Shown here: positions 14,666 through 23,546 of the stretch, piece after piece
Layout of the letters: each line of letters opens with the position of its first letter
How positions within the stretch are numbered: position 1 is the first letter of the stretch
DNA from: Oscillospiraceae bacterium
Lineage (GTDB): Bacteria; Bacillota; Clostridia; UBA1381
DNA: 54,677 nucleotides
Reading direction: 5' to 3'
Assembly (NCBI GenBank): GCA_022509025.1
Contig: JAFLUB010000016.1
Location: 1 to 54,677, forward strand
The notes under the pieces: generated by a model
Database searches by the model: none
Seen by the model: the letters and a program-made list of their open reading frames with translations, nothing else
What the model was told of the DNA's origin: nothing
Made by a program: the position numbers and the translations under genes

Positions 14666-16414
14666 TTGAAGATATCCAGACTTATTATCAAAAATTATAG
14701 AAATTTAAAAGATATTGATATTCACTTAAATGACACGGTTGCACTAATTGGGGAAAATAACAGCGGAAAAAGTAATCTTCTGCGTGCCGTTACCCTCCCT
14801 TTTTTGGCAGATGAGTTTGGTTCGTTTGGGAAAAACTTATCTTGGGTTGATATAAATGATGCTGCAAAGGAAGATTATTATAAATACATAATAGACAATC
14901 AAAAATCAATAGTAGACGGAACGTTGCCTTGTGACAAATTTATAAAAAATATGCCGATAGTTATGGTGGAAGTTCATTTGACTCCGGAAGAAAAAGAAGG
15001 CTTCTTTGTAAAGGACTTGAGTTTCGATATTGAAGATAATCATATGGTATATGGGTTGCGTTATGAATACAAACCAGTTAAAATTGAAGAAATCTATTGC
15101 ACTGTGAAAAATGTACTTGAGGCAGGAAAATTAGATATGGAATCTATTGGTTCGGTAAAAATGAATCTTCTGCCGACAGAATACTATTCATACTCTATTT
15201 CTGTGCCTGAAAAAGGTTCTGTGTCTTATGACATACTAAAATTATATAAATATACGTCGCTTGAGGCTGAAAGGGATGAATTTTCGAGGACGAGAGAAAG
15301 GTTGGGTTCCAAGTCACTTGTCAAGGTGCTGCAAAAAGGATTGACAGGCAATGATAAGTTAAAGGTAGAAAAAGAGTATACACACTTTTTTGAAGAACTC
15401 AAAAAGATAAGCAAGATTGACAGTGTCATTAACTGGCAGGATGATTCTGATATGGAAGATGCAAAAGAGTTCTTCTCCCACATAAGTATACTTCCTAATA
15501 TGCCGTCAATGCAAACGATATTAAATAGTATAAGATTGGGATATTCTGATGCGGAGTTATCATTGCAGGGGTTGGGATACAGAAACCTTATACTTCTTTT
15601 TGTATTGATGAATTCATTATTGGAAACAAAAAATGATGTTGCTTTAAATGTCCTCACAATAGAGGAACCGGAAGCTCATTTGTGTATAAATAACATACGG
15701 CTTATGGCAAGTTTTTTAAAGGTGTTTACATCTAAAAATTCATCAATGCAATTATTCTATTCCACACATAGCACAGAGTTTATTAATAAAATGGATTTGA
15801 AAAATGTCGTTGTAATGCATAATGGACAGGCCTTTTCATTTATGGATGAACTTAGCGACGAAAATAGAGATTATCTTACCAAAAATCCCAATCTTGATTT
15901 ATTTAAATTGTTTTTCTCTAAAAGATGTATTCTGTTTGAGGGGATTTCAGAAGAAATGCTTATTCGTTCATATATTGATTCGAAACAAGAGTTGAGCGAT
16001 ATAGAGATGATTTCCTTTCATAAAGGCTTTACTGAAATAATAAAAATATGGAAAAAGGTAAACGTTGGAACCGGTAATAAGTTGGGCATTATAAGAGATT
16101 ACGATAATCAGGATAAATCAAAAGAAACTCATGAGGCTTTGGATGATGGAGTTAGCATTTGTGTAAGGACCACTTCGGAATATACGCTTGAACCGGAAAT
16201 TGTGAATATGGATAATAATTATAATGTTCTTCTGGAAAGATAGGGGGAGACACTGGGATGGAAAGACATGGATGCCTGCAAAATGGCGAATGCATGGAGA
16301 GAAGCTAAAGCATCAGATATGTTGACAATTTGCAAAGATATTGCAAATGGGAATCTGCCAGAACTGCATATGCCTAAACACATACAAGAAGTACTTGATT
16401 TTTTGAAAAGTTAA
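14666..16414 (+). pseudogene. gajA: Gabija-like GajA (OLD-family ATPase-TOPRIM nuclease) interrupted by in-frame TAG
   Basis: GajA couples an ABC-type ATPase to a TOPRIM endonuclease that nicks DNA during phage attack. I see Walker A GENNSGKSN (29-37), a Walker B-like TIEEPEAH, and TOPRIM motifs CILFEGISEE and IIRDYDNQ. From TTG 14666 (GGGAGG 8 bases upstream) the frame stops at TAG 16241-16243, codon 526, but continues in the same frame for 56 codons to TAA 16412-16414. That gives 582 positions, the size of known GajA (578 residues in Bacillus cereus, from memory). The lost tail includes the REAKASDM segment, whose Lys sits where the conserved TOPRIM lysine of GajA lies. The truncated product is probably inactive unless the stop is suppressed. 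Confidence 0.78.
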
Positions 16415-16436
16415 AATGTGTTTGGGGGATAGAAAT

Positions 16437-17783
16437 ATGAAAATCATTATAGCGGGAGCCGGAGCTGGTAAGACAACAACTATGGCGGATACAATAATAA
16501 AGCTACGTGCAGAAACAGAATCCTCAAAAAATATCTATTGTATTACTTTCACTAATAATGCAGTAATGTGTATAAATGAAAAGTTGAAGAAATGTTATGG
16601 AGAAATTCCGAGTAATGTTATAGTAAGCACAATACATTCGTTCTTATATCGTGAATTTATAAGACCATATTACTATTTGTTATATGGGAAGCAATATGAG
16701 AGAATATCGACTGCAGAATTGCCACAAGAGCCTGCATATAAAAATGCAGCGATAAAGCGATTAGAAGGCAGGAATGTTTTGCATCAGACGGTTATTCCGG
16801 AGAGAGCAAAATGGATTGCGGTGAGAAAATCTGATGACAGAAAACATATAAAAGAAAAAAGAACTATAATTATGTCCGCATTCGAAAAGTATTGTGGTGG
16901 AATCTGTATAGATGAGGCACAGGATATAGATTCGGATATGCAGTTAATTATAGAAACTCTGAATGAAATTGGCATTTCGCTAATATTAATGGGGGACCCA
17001 AAACAAGATTTAAGGGGACACAAGTGCCTAAGATTACTTGCGGAGAAATATGCAGGCAGTATAGAATATTTAGATGTTTGCCATAGATGTCCCCAGAAAC
17101 ATTTAAAAATATCAAATACGATTGTCGACGATAAAGAAAAACAATATTCTAAAAAAACGGGTGGCACTATAACTGTTTGTTTTGAAAAAGATGTGTCATG
17201 TGAAAAACTGTTACAACAAGAGGAGTTTGATTTGTCATATATTTCAAAGAAATACGGCAAATATAGTACGCATAGTCAAGAGCGGGGCGGTAATATAAAA
17301 CACGCTCTTGCAGAAGAGATAGAAGCTGTTATGCAATCCAATCATTCTGATAAAAACGAGTTAGTGATTAGCCAGTATTCATATTATTTTGCAGAAAAAT
17401 TATTAAAAAATTACAGAAAATTGAATGATAAAAAGAAGGCTATGAATGCGACATTTAAGAATTATTCGCTTAACGGTAAAGCTTACGGTATAATAATAAA
17501 TCTCTTGACGGACACGTCCAATACAACCATAAATGATACTGTAATTGTAAGTTCAATAGATAGCATAAAAGGTCAAGAGGGGGAAAACTGCTTGTTTATT
17601 TTAACAAAGGATATGGCATCATATTTATTTAAAGATAAAACAGAAGATACCGCCACAAAGAATCGACTATATGTTGCATTGACTAGGTCATTAAATAAGT
17701 TGACGATTTTTATTACTGAAGAAGTTGAAACAAAATACGGACGAGCTAATATTTTTGAGTTTTTTAAGAAATATTTAGATTGA
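16437..17783 (+). CDS. gajB: Gabija-like GajB (UvrD/PcrA-type helicase)
   Basis: The 448-residue SF1 helicase-like protein has Walker A AGAGAGKTT (6-14), motif Ic STIHSFLYREF (64-74), Walker B DEAQD (159-163), motif III LMGDPKQDLRG, motif IV HRCPQKH region and motif VI YVALTRSLNKL near the C-terminus. GajB senses DNA ends or nucleotides and activates GajA. ATG 16437 with GGGGGAT upstream is preferred to an ATG at 16416. It is 22 bases behind gajA, so the two are co-transcribed. This gene is intact while gajA has a premature stop. Confidence 0.8.
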   Translation: MKIIIAGAGAGKTTTMADTIIKLRAETESSKNIYCITFTNNAVMCINEKLKKCYGEIPSNVIVSTIHSFLYREFIRPYYYLLYGKQYERISTAELPQEPAYKNAAIKRLEGRNVLHQTVIPERAKWIAVRKSDDRKHIKEKRTIIMSAFEKYCGGICIDEAQDIDSDMQLIIETLNEIGISLILMGDPKQDLRGHKCLRLLAEKYAGSIEYLDVCHRCPQKHLKISNTIVDDKEKQYSKKTGGTITVCFEKDVSCEKLLQQEEFDLSYISKKYGKYSTHSQERGGNIKHALAEEIEAVMQSNHSDKNELVISQYSYYFAEKLLKNYRKLNDKKKAMNATFKNYSLNGKAYGIIINLLTDTSNTTINDTVIVSSIDSIKGQEGENCLFILTKDMASYLFKDKTEDTATKNRLYVALTRSLNKLTIFITEEVETKYGRANIFEFFKKYLD

Positions 17784-17795
17784 GGGTTAAGAACA

Positions 17796-17850
17796 GAAAT
17801 ATCATATAAAAACTCCCTGTACATTGCATACGACTAATGATATACTTACT
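17796..17850. repeat. Imperfect 55-bp repeat, copy 2 (right of the Gabija-like genes)
   Basis: Matches 14450-14503; the best block is GCATACGACTAATGATATAC. It lies directly before the IS21-type transposase gene. Confidence 0.5.
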
Positions 17851-17867
17851 GTAGGAGGTGTATTATT

Positions 17868-19262
17868 ATGCTGTCAATGAGAAAAATAGATTTAATCCGC
17901 AAGTACAAGTTCGATTTGGATATGCCGGTGCGAGTGATAAGCTACAAAGTGGACGTATCGCCGACAAGTGTATACAAGTACATAAAAATGGATGACTTTT
18001 CGGAAATGCTGAAGCAGCCGCGGAAGAAAAGACCGAAGAAGATGGATATATACGAACCGATTATAAAAGAGTGGTTGCTTGAGGATAAGACTCGACATTA
18101 CAAGCAGCGGCATACAGCAAAACGAGTGTTTGATTGGCTGAATGAGATGTATGAAGACTTTGATATCAGCTATGCAACCGTGGCAACAACGTTCCGAAGG
18201 ATAAAATCGGAAGTATATTACGTTTGCAAGGAATACGCACCTCTGAGACATCTGCCGGGTGAGGCACAGGTTGATTTAGGAAACTGCGATTTTGTTGAAA
18301 ACGGCATTAAATATAAAGGATGTTACGTTGTGATGTCTTTCCCATACAGCAATATCGCTTTCTGTCAGATATTAAAGGCTAAAAATGCTCAATGTATTGT
18401 GCAAGGCATGAAAAATATATTCGAGTTCATCGGCGGTGTTCCGCATGAGATTACATTTGATAATGAAAGCAGTATCGTGAGGTGTCTGGGCGAGAAGATA
18501 ACTAAGCGCGTAGAAAACGAGCTATTTCTGCGTTTTAAAAATCACTATGATTTTAGGTGTGAGTATTGCAATAGCCACTCTCCAAACCAGAAAGGTCATG
18601 TTGAGGGAAAGATTGGATATTTGCGGCGGAATTTATTCGTGCCACAGCCGATAATGCAAAATCTTGATGAATACAATAAAGAACTGCTACATCGCTGTAT
18701 GGATTTACATAACAGAAAACACCACCGAACCAAGAAAAGTATAATAGAAATGTTTGATTGTGACAGACAGGCTTTATTAAAATTACCCAAAAAGGATTTT
18801 GAAGTGACAACATGCTTTGAACGCAAAGTCGACAGGGAAGGACGCGTGCGTTTTAACGGACAACGCATATATTACCTTGAACCGAGGTACGCAAAGAAAA
18901 AGGTACAAGTCAGATTAACATACAATATGGTTACGTTCTATGATAAAAAGTTGAACGTCATTGCTGAGTTCGACAGGTTGTATGGTGAGAAGAATTACAC
19001 GGCAATTCATTGGGAGCAGTGGCTGCCTACGTTATCAAGACGACCGAACAGTCTGTTTCATTCATCGTTTTCAGATATGTTTACGGAGAGGTTAAGACAA
19101 TTCCTTTTAGGGGGAACCGCTAAGATACGAGGAGTGTATATGAAAGCATTGTGCGAGTTAATAAAGGGAGCAACTCTTGACAAGGCTTTGACTATTGCAG
19201 ACGAAGCCGCCGGACTAAGATTCGAGGACATTGACAGCATCTTACAGCTTGCTGCGGTATAG
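17868..19262 (+). CDS. istA: IS21-family transposase IstA
   Basis: The 464-residue protein has an N-terminal HTH (DMPVRVISYKVDVSPTSVYK) and an rve-type DDE catalytic core: Asp136 in GEAQVDLGNCDF, Asp198 in EITFDNESS, Glu246 in QKGHVEGKIGYLRRN. All three catalytic residues are present. IS21 elements need the ATPase IstB encoded right after; here no IstB follows, only a terminator and end repeats. The element may be IstB-less, or have lost it. The gene ends in TAG, used as a true stop. RBS AGGAGGTG precedes ATG 17868. The left end of the element is not recognisable. Confidence 0.88.
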   Translation: MLSMRKIDLIRKYKFDLDMPVRVISYKVDVSPTSVYKYIKMDDFSEMLKQPRKKRPKKMDIYEPIIKEWLLEDKTRHYKQRHTAKRVFDWLNEMYEDFDISYATVATTFRRIKSEVYYVCKEYAPLRHLPGEAQVDLGNCDFVENGIKYKGCYVVMSFPYSNIAFCQILKAKNAQCIVQGMKNIFEFIGGVPHEITFDNESSIVRCLGEKITKRVENELFLRFKNHYDFRCEYCNSHSPNQKGHVEGKIGYLRRNLFVPQPIMQNLDEYNKELLHRCMDLHNRKHHRTKKSIIEMFDCDRQALLKLPKKDFEVTTCFERKVDREGRVRFNGQRIYYLEPRYAKKKVQVRLTYNMVTFYDKKLNVIAEFDRLYGEKNYTAIHWEQWLPTLSRRPNSLFHSSFSDMFTERLRQFLLGGTAKIRGVYMKALCELIKGATLDKALTIADEAAGLRFEDIDSILQLAAV

Positions 19263-19293
19263 ATAAATATCTCTTTTAAATAAATTTGTGTTG

Positions 19294-19322
19294 ACCTAAA
19301 TAAAAAATATGTTTAGGTTTTA
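19294..19322 (+). terminator. Terminator after istA
   Basis: Stem ACCTAAA/TTTAGGT followed by TTTT. A homologous hairpin occurs at 31773-31798. Confidence 0.6.
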
Positions 19323-19343
19323 ATTGAGTTGCAACAAAGGAGG

Positions 19344-19443
19344 TGGGGACACTAAAACCATCAAATCACCACCGATGCGGCATAAGGGAACACTAAAATG
19401 AACACTAAAAAATTTCGGGTTTTCTAAAGTAAAAATGGACACT
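19344..19443 (+). repeat. Right-end repeat array of the IS21-like element
   Basis: Boxes TGGGGACACTAAAAC (19344), AAGGGAACACTAAAATG (19384), AACACTAAAA (19400) and TGGACACTA (19435) are spaced like transposase binding sites at IS21 ends. Confidence 0.55.
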
Positions 19444-19627
19444 ATTATAATATAGATACGAGGGCATTTGCGGACTGAGAGAAGAATCTGCAAATGTCCT
19501 TTTTTCGCATGGGGAGGGGGCATCTAAATCTTACGAAAGGAGCCTGCGGAAGACCGCCGCCCCCCTTCGTGTAAATTTTCGCAAAATTAAAGGGGCGGTA
19601 TGCAAAGTCGAAGGTGAGTATGAACAG

Positions 19628-19975
19628 AATTCAAATTCACTTTATCTTGACGGCTTTATTTGTAAGTCGCCGGTGTATCGCACCACACCTTTCGGTAGGG
19701 AGATAACTGATATTTTAATAGCTGTAAACCGCAGCTATAACAAATCTGACTACATACCCATTATCGCATGGGGTCGAAATGCACGATTTGCACGAATCTT
19801 GAAAACTGGTGATAATGTGCGCATATGGGGACGTATCCAGTCGAGGGATTATCAAAAGCGCATATCCGAGGAGGAAGCTGTTACAAGAACGGCATATGAG
19901 GTTTCAGTCAATCGGATTGAGCTTGTTGAGTCGGCTGCGGCAAGTATGAAGAGCAAGGACTATAATTTCGATTAA
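19628..19975 (+). pseudogene. 5'-truncated single-stranded DNA-binding protein gene
   Basis: The open frame encodes LYLDGFICKSPVYRTTPFGR, DILIAVNRSYNKSDYIPIIAWGRNARFARI and RIQSRDYQKR, the core of an OB-fold SSB-like protein common on clostridial elements. No ATG or suitable start is present in frame upstream of the domain. The nearest GTG (19673) would remove the first beta strand. It lies just right of the IS end, so the start was probably lost by insertion or deletion. Confidence 0.7.
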
Positions 19976-20114
19976 AGCGCTCATTTTGCAATATTGCAAT
20001 TCGGATATATGATAATTAACCAGTGGATTTAATAATCGGCAAGGTTCGGTATAATCTTGTCGATTTTACTTATAAAAAAAGTGTGGGAAAATCATATTAA
20101 ATTTTTTTTGGCTA

Positions 20115-20143
20115 TTGAATTTTAAACGGAGTTATGATATAAT
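20115..20143 (+). promoter_or_regulatory. Promoter of the pRiA4b-like gene
   Basis: TTGAAT, 17-nt spacer, perfect TATAAT at 20138-20143, 32 bases before the ATG. Confidence 0.65.
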
Positions 20144-20174
20144 AAAATAAATATACAACGGAGGAAATCCTGCA

Positions 20175-20774
20175 ATGGCAGATGTATATAAATTCAAGGT
20201 AAGTCTTAAAGGAATGGAAAAACACATATGGCGCGACATTGAGATTACATCTGTTTCGAGTGTTGCAAAACTGGGATATGCCGTGCTTGCATCAGTTGAA
20301 GCAAATGCGAACCATTTGTTTTATATAGAATACGACGGTGTTAGGTATGAATTTCCGACAGACGATATCATGGTCGAAGGGACTTTGACAGATCCGTCAA
20401 AGGTAAAACTTGCATCACTATATTTAAAAGAAGGCAGTCAACTCAAAATGGAGTATGACTATGGCGCAAGTTGGATGTTTGATATAGAGCTGATTTCGAT
20501 AACTGAGCTGGGACGCGGTGTAGGAAATCACTATCCATATGTAACAAACGGTGCAGGCAAAGGAATAGTTGAGGAGTTGTCTTTGGGAGATTTGCTTGAG
20601 GTTATCGAACGAACCGATAAAACAGGAGAGCTTCCTTTATATTACGATTATAATCTTGAAAAGAAAATGCCGTGGGATTACAGAGAGTTCGACCTGAAAT
20701 ACCTGAATACATTTTTTAAAGATAATATAGCAAGTATAGCTGATACATATGAATGCCTTGATTGCGGCGATTAA
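20175..20774 (+). CDS. Plasmid pRiA4b ORF-3-like family protein
   Basis: The 199-residue protein has the family start YKFKVSLKGMEKHIWRDIEI (5-24), a middle EYDYGASWMFDIELISI and PYVTNGAGKGIVEELS (about 132-147). Members occur on plasmids, ICEs and near IS elements. The molecular role is unknown to me. It has its own promoter and stands alone. RBS GGAGGAAA precedes ATG 20175. Confidence 0.82.
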   Translation: MADVYKFKVSLKGMEKHIWRDIEITSVSSVAKLGYAVLASVEANANHLFYIEYDGVRYEFPTDDIMVEGTLTDPSKVKLASLYLKEGSQLKMEYDYGASWMFDIELISITELGRGVGNHYPYVTNGAGKGIVEELSLGDLLEVIERTDKTGELPLYYDYNLEKKMPWDYREFDLKYLNTFFKDNIASIADTYECLDCGD

Positions 20775-20928
20775 TGTATGAGAGAAAAAAGAATTATAAA
20801 TCGTTAATGTAGAATTTATGGCGAGATATTGATGTCTTTAAGCGATGCCTCTTAGTATGAACGTAGGTCAGCTTGTGGGTATTGTTTGATAAGAGCAGTT
20901 GAAAATCGCATAAATAAGCCTAAATTTA

Positions 20929-21118
20929 ATTTCGATTAGAAGTACCCCACCGTAAGTATTTTCGATTAAAAGTACCCCACCTTATGGACTTTTAACAGGA
21001 AGAAAATAATTTCGGTTAAAAGTACCCCACCGAGAGTGTTTGAATATAAAACATAAAAACGCATAAATGATTTTCGGTTGAGAGTACCCCACCTAAAATA
21101 ATTACGGTAAATTGTATT
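20929..21118. repeat. Four-box IS21-like end array (family B)
   Basis: Boxes of the type TTTCGRTTARAAGTACCCCA occur at 20929, 20960, 21009 and 21071, followed by the terminal-type ATTACGGTAAATTGTATT (21101). The same boxes occur singly or doubly at 511-556 and 37070-37169. No matching transposase is in the window. The rest of 20775-20928 shows nothing recognisable. Confidence 0.55.
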
Positions 21119-21144
21119 AAAAAGTGCCTCTATAGCCAACCACT

Positions 21145-21180
21145 GTCCCAAGAATGTAGGTTTTAAGCCATTCTTGGGAC
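21145..21180. terminator. Bidirectional terminator
   Basis: A perfect 12-bp stem (GTCCCAAGAATG/CATTCTTGGGAC, 12-nt loop) with a T-run on the right. It is suited to end the integrase transcript on the minus strand or plus-strand transcription. Confidence 0.7.
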
Positions 21181-21207
21181 TTTTCTTTTCGTAAAATTTA
21201 ATTCTGT

Positions 21208-21241
21208 CCTTTATTTGTCCTTTATCGTCCTTTATCGTATC
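21208..21241. repeat. GTCCTTTAT direct repeats next to the integrase stop
   Basis: Three GTCCTTTAT copies in 34 bases directly downstream of the integrase 3' end. This is where arm-type sites or an attachment site of an integrative element would lie; no second copy is seen in the window. Confidence 0.35.
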
Positions 21242-22212
21242 TTACGATAACTTAAAACTGTTTGCCACAGCTTGACTTGCCATAGCCTGTGATTTTGAAA
21301 ACGCGCGTGCATAAATATCCAGAGTCGTGCTTGCCACACTGTGACCGAGACAAGCCTGCACCGTCTTTACACTTGCTCCGCTGTTAATCAAAATTGAAGC
21401 GTTCAGATGTCTGAACGAGTGCGGAACAACATACTTCAACCCTTCCTGTTCGCAGAACTTATGCAGCCACTCGTTCGGCGAAGTTGGGGAAATTACATTG
21501 CCGTCTGCGCGTTTAAATACAAAATCAGTTTCGTTCCATTTTGTTCCTAAACGAGCGCTTTCACCCTCATAGAACTCCTGCAGCTTTCTGAGAAGTTTAA
21601 AAATCTCGTCTGAAAGACGAAGACTGCGGTTTGAATTCGCAGTTTTTGGAGTTTCAAGAATATCGCCCTGTCTTGTGATATGATAGAGCGCCTTTTCTAT
21701 GGTGATTACCTGATTTTCAAAATCAATATTATCCAAAGTCAGCCCGCACAGTTCACCGCACCTGAATCCGCTTAATATGGCTAAACGGAAACATTCCTCC
21801 AAACGAAGTCCGGCATATCGCGCGAGAGCCAAAATTGCGATGTAGTCTGTATGTACTTTCTCCATAGCTGCCGCAATCATAAAATTGAACTCGTGCGCTG
21901 TCCATGTCCTGTCCACTCCTCCGAAGGTACGGTGCTTCAGATTTAATTCATCATTGGTAGGCAGTACTTCTTTTGTATACGGCATATTGTCGTGGAAGAA
22001 TCGCATTGCTGCAAGTTCTGTTTTGATGGTCGATGCTGACAGACCTTTGCTCTGCATATATCTCACATATGCGGAAATATGCTTTGGTGCAATGTTTGAC
22101 AGCTTCTGCAGACGATACTCCTTTGCGACAAATACAATAAATCTCTTGAACGCTTTGCCGTAGCGCTCCCTTGTCTTGAAGCTGCCGACTTTTAAATGGC
22201 GGAACAGCTTGT
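21242..22212 (-). pseudogene. Chimeric, 5'-truncated tyrosine recombinase
   Basis: The minus-strand frame is open from about 22212. The N-terminal SAM-like part (FKTRERYGKAFKRF through LSASTIKTELAAMRFFHDN) and the start of a catalytic domain (ILALARYAGLRLEEC) belong to one integrase. Then a second integrase begins (AILSGFRCGELCGLTLDNIDFENQ) and runs to the end with HSFRHL and LGHSVASTTLDIYAR. Two Arg-box segments therefore stand in tandem (Arg88 and Arg102 of the 274-residue portion starting at 22066), which a normal recombinase does not have. The gene begins inside a join with the LRR gene fragment, so it lacks its own start. Confidence 0.75.
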
Positions 22213-23114
22213 CGTACCATAACCCTTTGAGGTTACTACTCCATTCACTACTGTTGCAATGTTTTCATCGGCGGAAGTGTATGTGATTGTGTCAGTGCTG
22301 TCAAGCGGAGCAATACTCAATGGGAGTACAACCGTTTTGTTTGTTCCAGAAAATTCAATTTCATTTTTATAGAACTCCAATGTGGTTGCCGGAATGTTTA
22401 TCGCTTCAAAGGTCATATTTCTGCTGTTTGCGTACTCCTGTGCATAACTGCCTGAAACACCGCGCATTATCATTTTCGCCGGATATGAGAATGAATTATT
22501 TTCAATAGCTGTCATGCTTGGCAACACAGTTACTGTTGTTAGATTGATATTCTCCGCAAACGCACTAGTCGCTATTTTTGTACAATATCGTGGCAGGATT
22601 ACCTCCTGCAAAGATGAGCACTGTCTGAATGCAGAATCAGAAATTGTATTCAAGCCTATGCCGAATGTAATATCTGTCAAGCTGTCACAGCTATAACACA
22701 TATTTGAACCTATTGAAGTAACCCCATCCCCAAGAATTACGGTAGTCAGGGTGTCACAATCGTAGAAGGCTCTTTGTCCAGTGGAATTCGAATTAACAAT
22801 GGCAACTTCAAGTGCATCACAGTTTTCAAAAACACTTGAACCAATTGAACCTGCTGTATTGACAACTACATTTTTTAAAGCATCACAATTATAAAATGCA
22901 CTTGAACCAACTGAATTGACATTTTCCGGTATTGTTATATCTGTCAATGCATCGCAATTTGAAAATGCCGATGAGCCTATTTCCGTCAAATTTTCAGAAA
23001 ATTCAATTTTTCCAAGAGAGGAACACTTCTCAAATGCGCTACTATTAATTTTGGTTACAGTATTGGGTATAGACACATCGGTTAAACTTGTACAATTATA
23101 GAATGTAGATGCTT
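22213..23114 (-). pseudogene. Fragment of a BspA-type leucine-rich repeat surface protein
   Basis: On the minus strand at least nine LRR_5 units of the form AFYNCDALTDITIPENVNSV are followed by a linker and a Big_2-like domain (VLPLSIAPLDSTDTITYTSA). The fragment has no signal peptide or anchoring end: it is cut at about 22213 by the integrase and at about 23114 by the VLP gene. The intact protein would be a cell-surface adhesin or binding protein. Confidence 0.72.
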
Positions 23115-23117
23115 GTA

Positions 23118-23390
23118 TTATCTTACGCAGCGCTTAGATTCACGCGACTTTATCACTTCCGCAAATAATGCTTTATCCTGCGGTAATACCGCTGCTCTAA
23201 ACCTTTTACACATAACCGAGTATGAGTTAGATTGCACGCACTCGCAGTCGAGCACTATACACATTCTATCATAATAGTTATAGCATAAGTTATGTATCAG
23301 AGCGTTTGCCCGTTTGCGCTGAAGCGGTGTCATGCGGATAAGACCACCGCTTGAATTTCGTTCAATCGCCTGTATTGATTTTCCCTCCAT
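23118..23390 (-). pseudogene. Cysteine-rich VLP domain protein, 3'-truncated
   Basis: The 90-residue product has MTPLQRKRANALIHNLCYNYYDRMCIVLDCECVQSNSYSVMCKRFRAAVLP, the Cys-rich VLP pattern found on ICE and conjugative elements. It ends abruptly after KRCVR at the junction with the LRR fragment, where the family usually continues with a zinc-finger-like tail. Truncation is inferred from remembered family length. Confidence 0.65.
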
Positions 23391-23472
23391 TCTTGATTGG
23401 TGTGAACGCTTTGCAAATAATTGTAATAATAAATTTTATAAATTATTTTATATTCAATAAAAATGGGTTTTA

Positions 23473-23501
23473 TTGAATATTGTCGATTTGTATGGTATAA
23501 T
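23473..23501 (+). promoter_or_regulatory. Promoter of the kinase-CAT gene run
   Basis: TTGAAT, 17-nt spacer, perfect TATAAT (23496-23501), 46 bases before ATG 23547. Confidence 0.65.
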
Positions 23502-23546
23502 TTGAATAATGAGGAAATATATCGAATTGACTAAGGAGCAGACGAA

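Larger units (their letters stand above)
17784..19443 (+). mobile_element. IS21-like element, incomplete (no IstB)
   Basis: The element consists of istA, a downstream hairpin and a right end with repeated GGGACACTAAAA boxes. A left end with the inverted box is not found between gajB and istA, so the border is uncertain. A relic of the same right end lies at 31820-31911. Confidence 0.5.

Noticed and set aside
11556-16243. General recoding of TAG as a sense codon
   Set aside because: TAG is the natural stop of istA, the GNAT at 25796, yaaA and the glutaredoxin gene, all at normal protein ends.
20929-21118. CRISPR array
   Set aside because: The repeats are degenerate and unevenly spaced, with no spacers of even length and no cas genes nearby.
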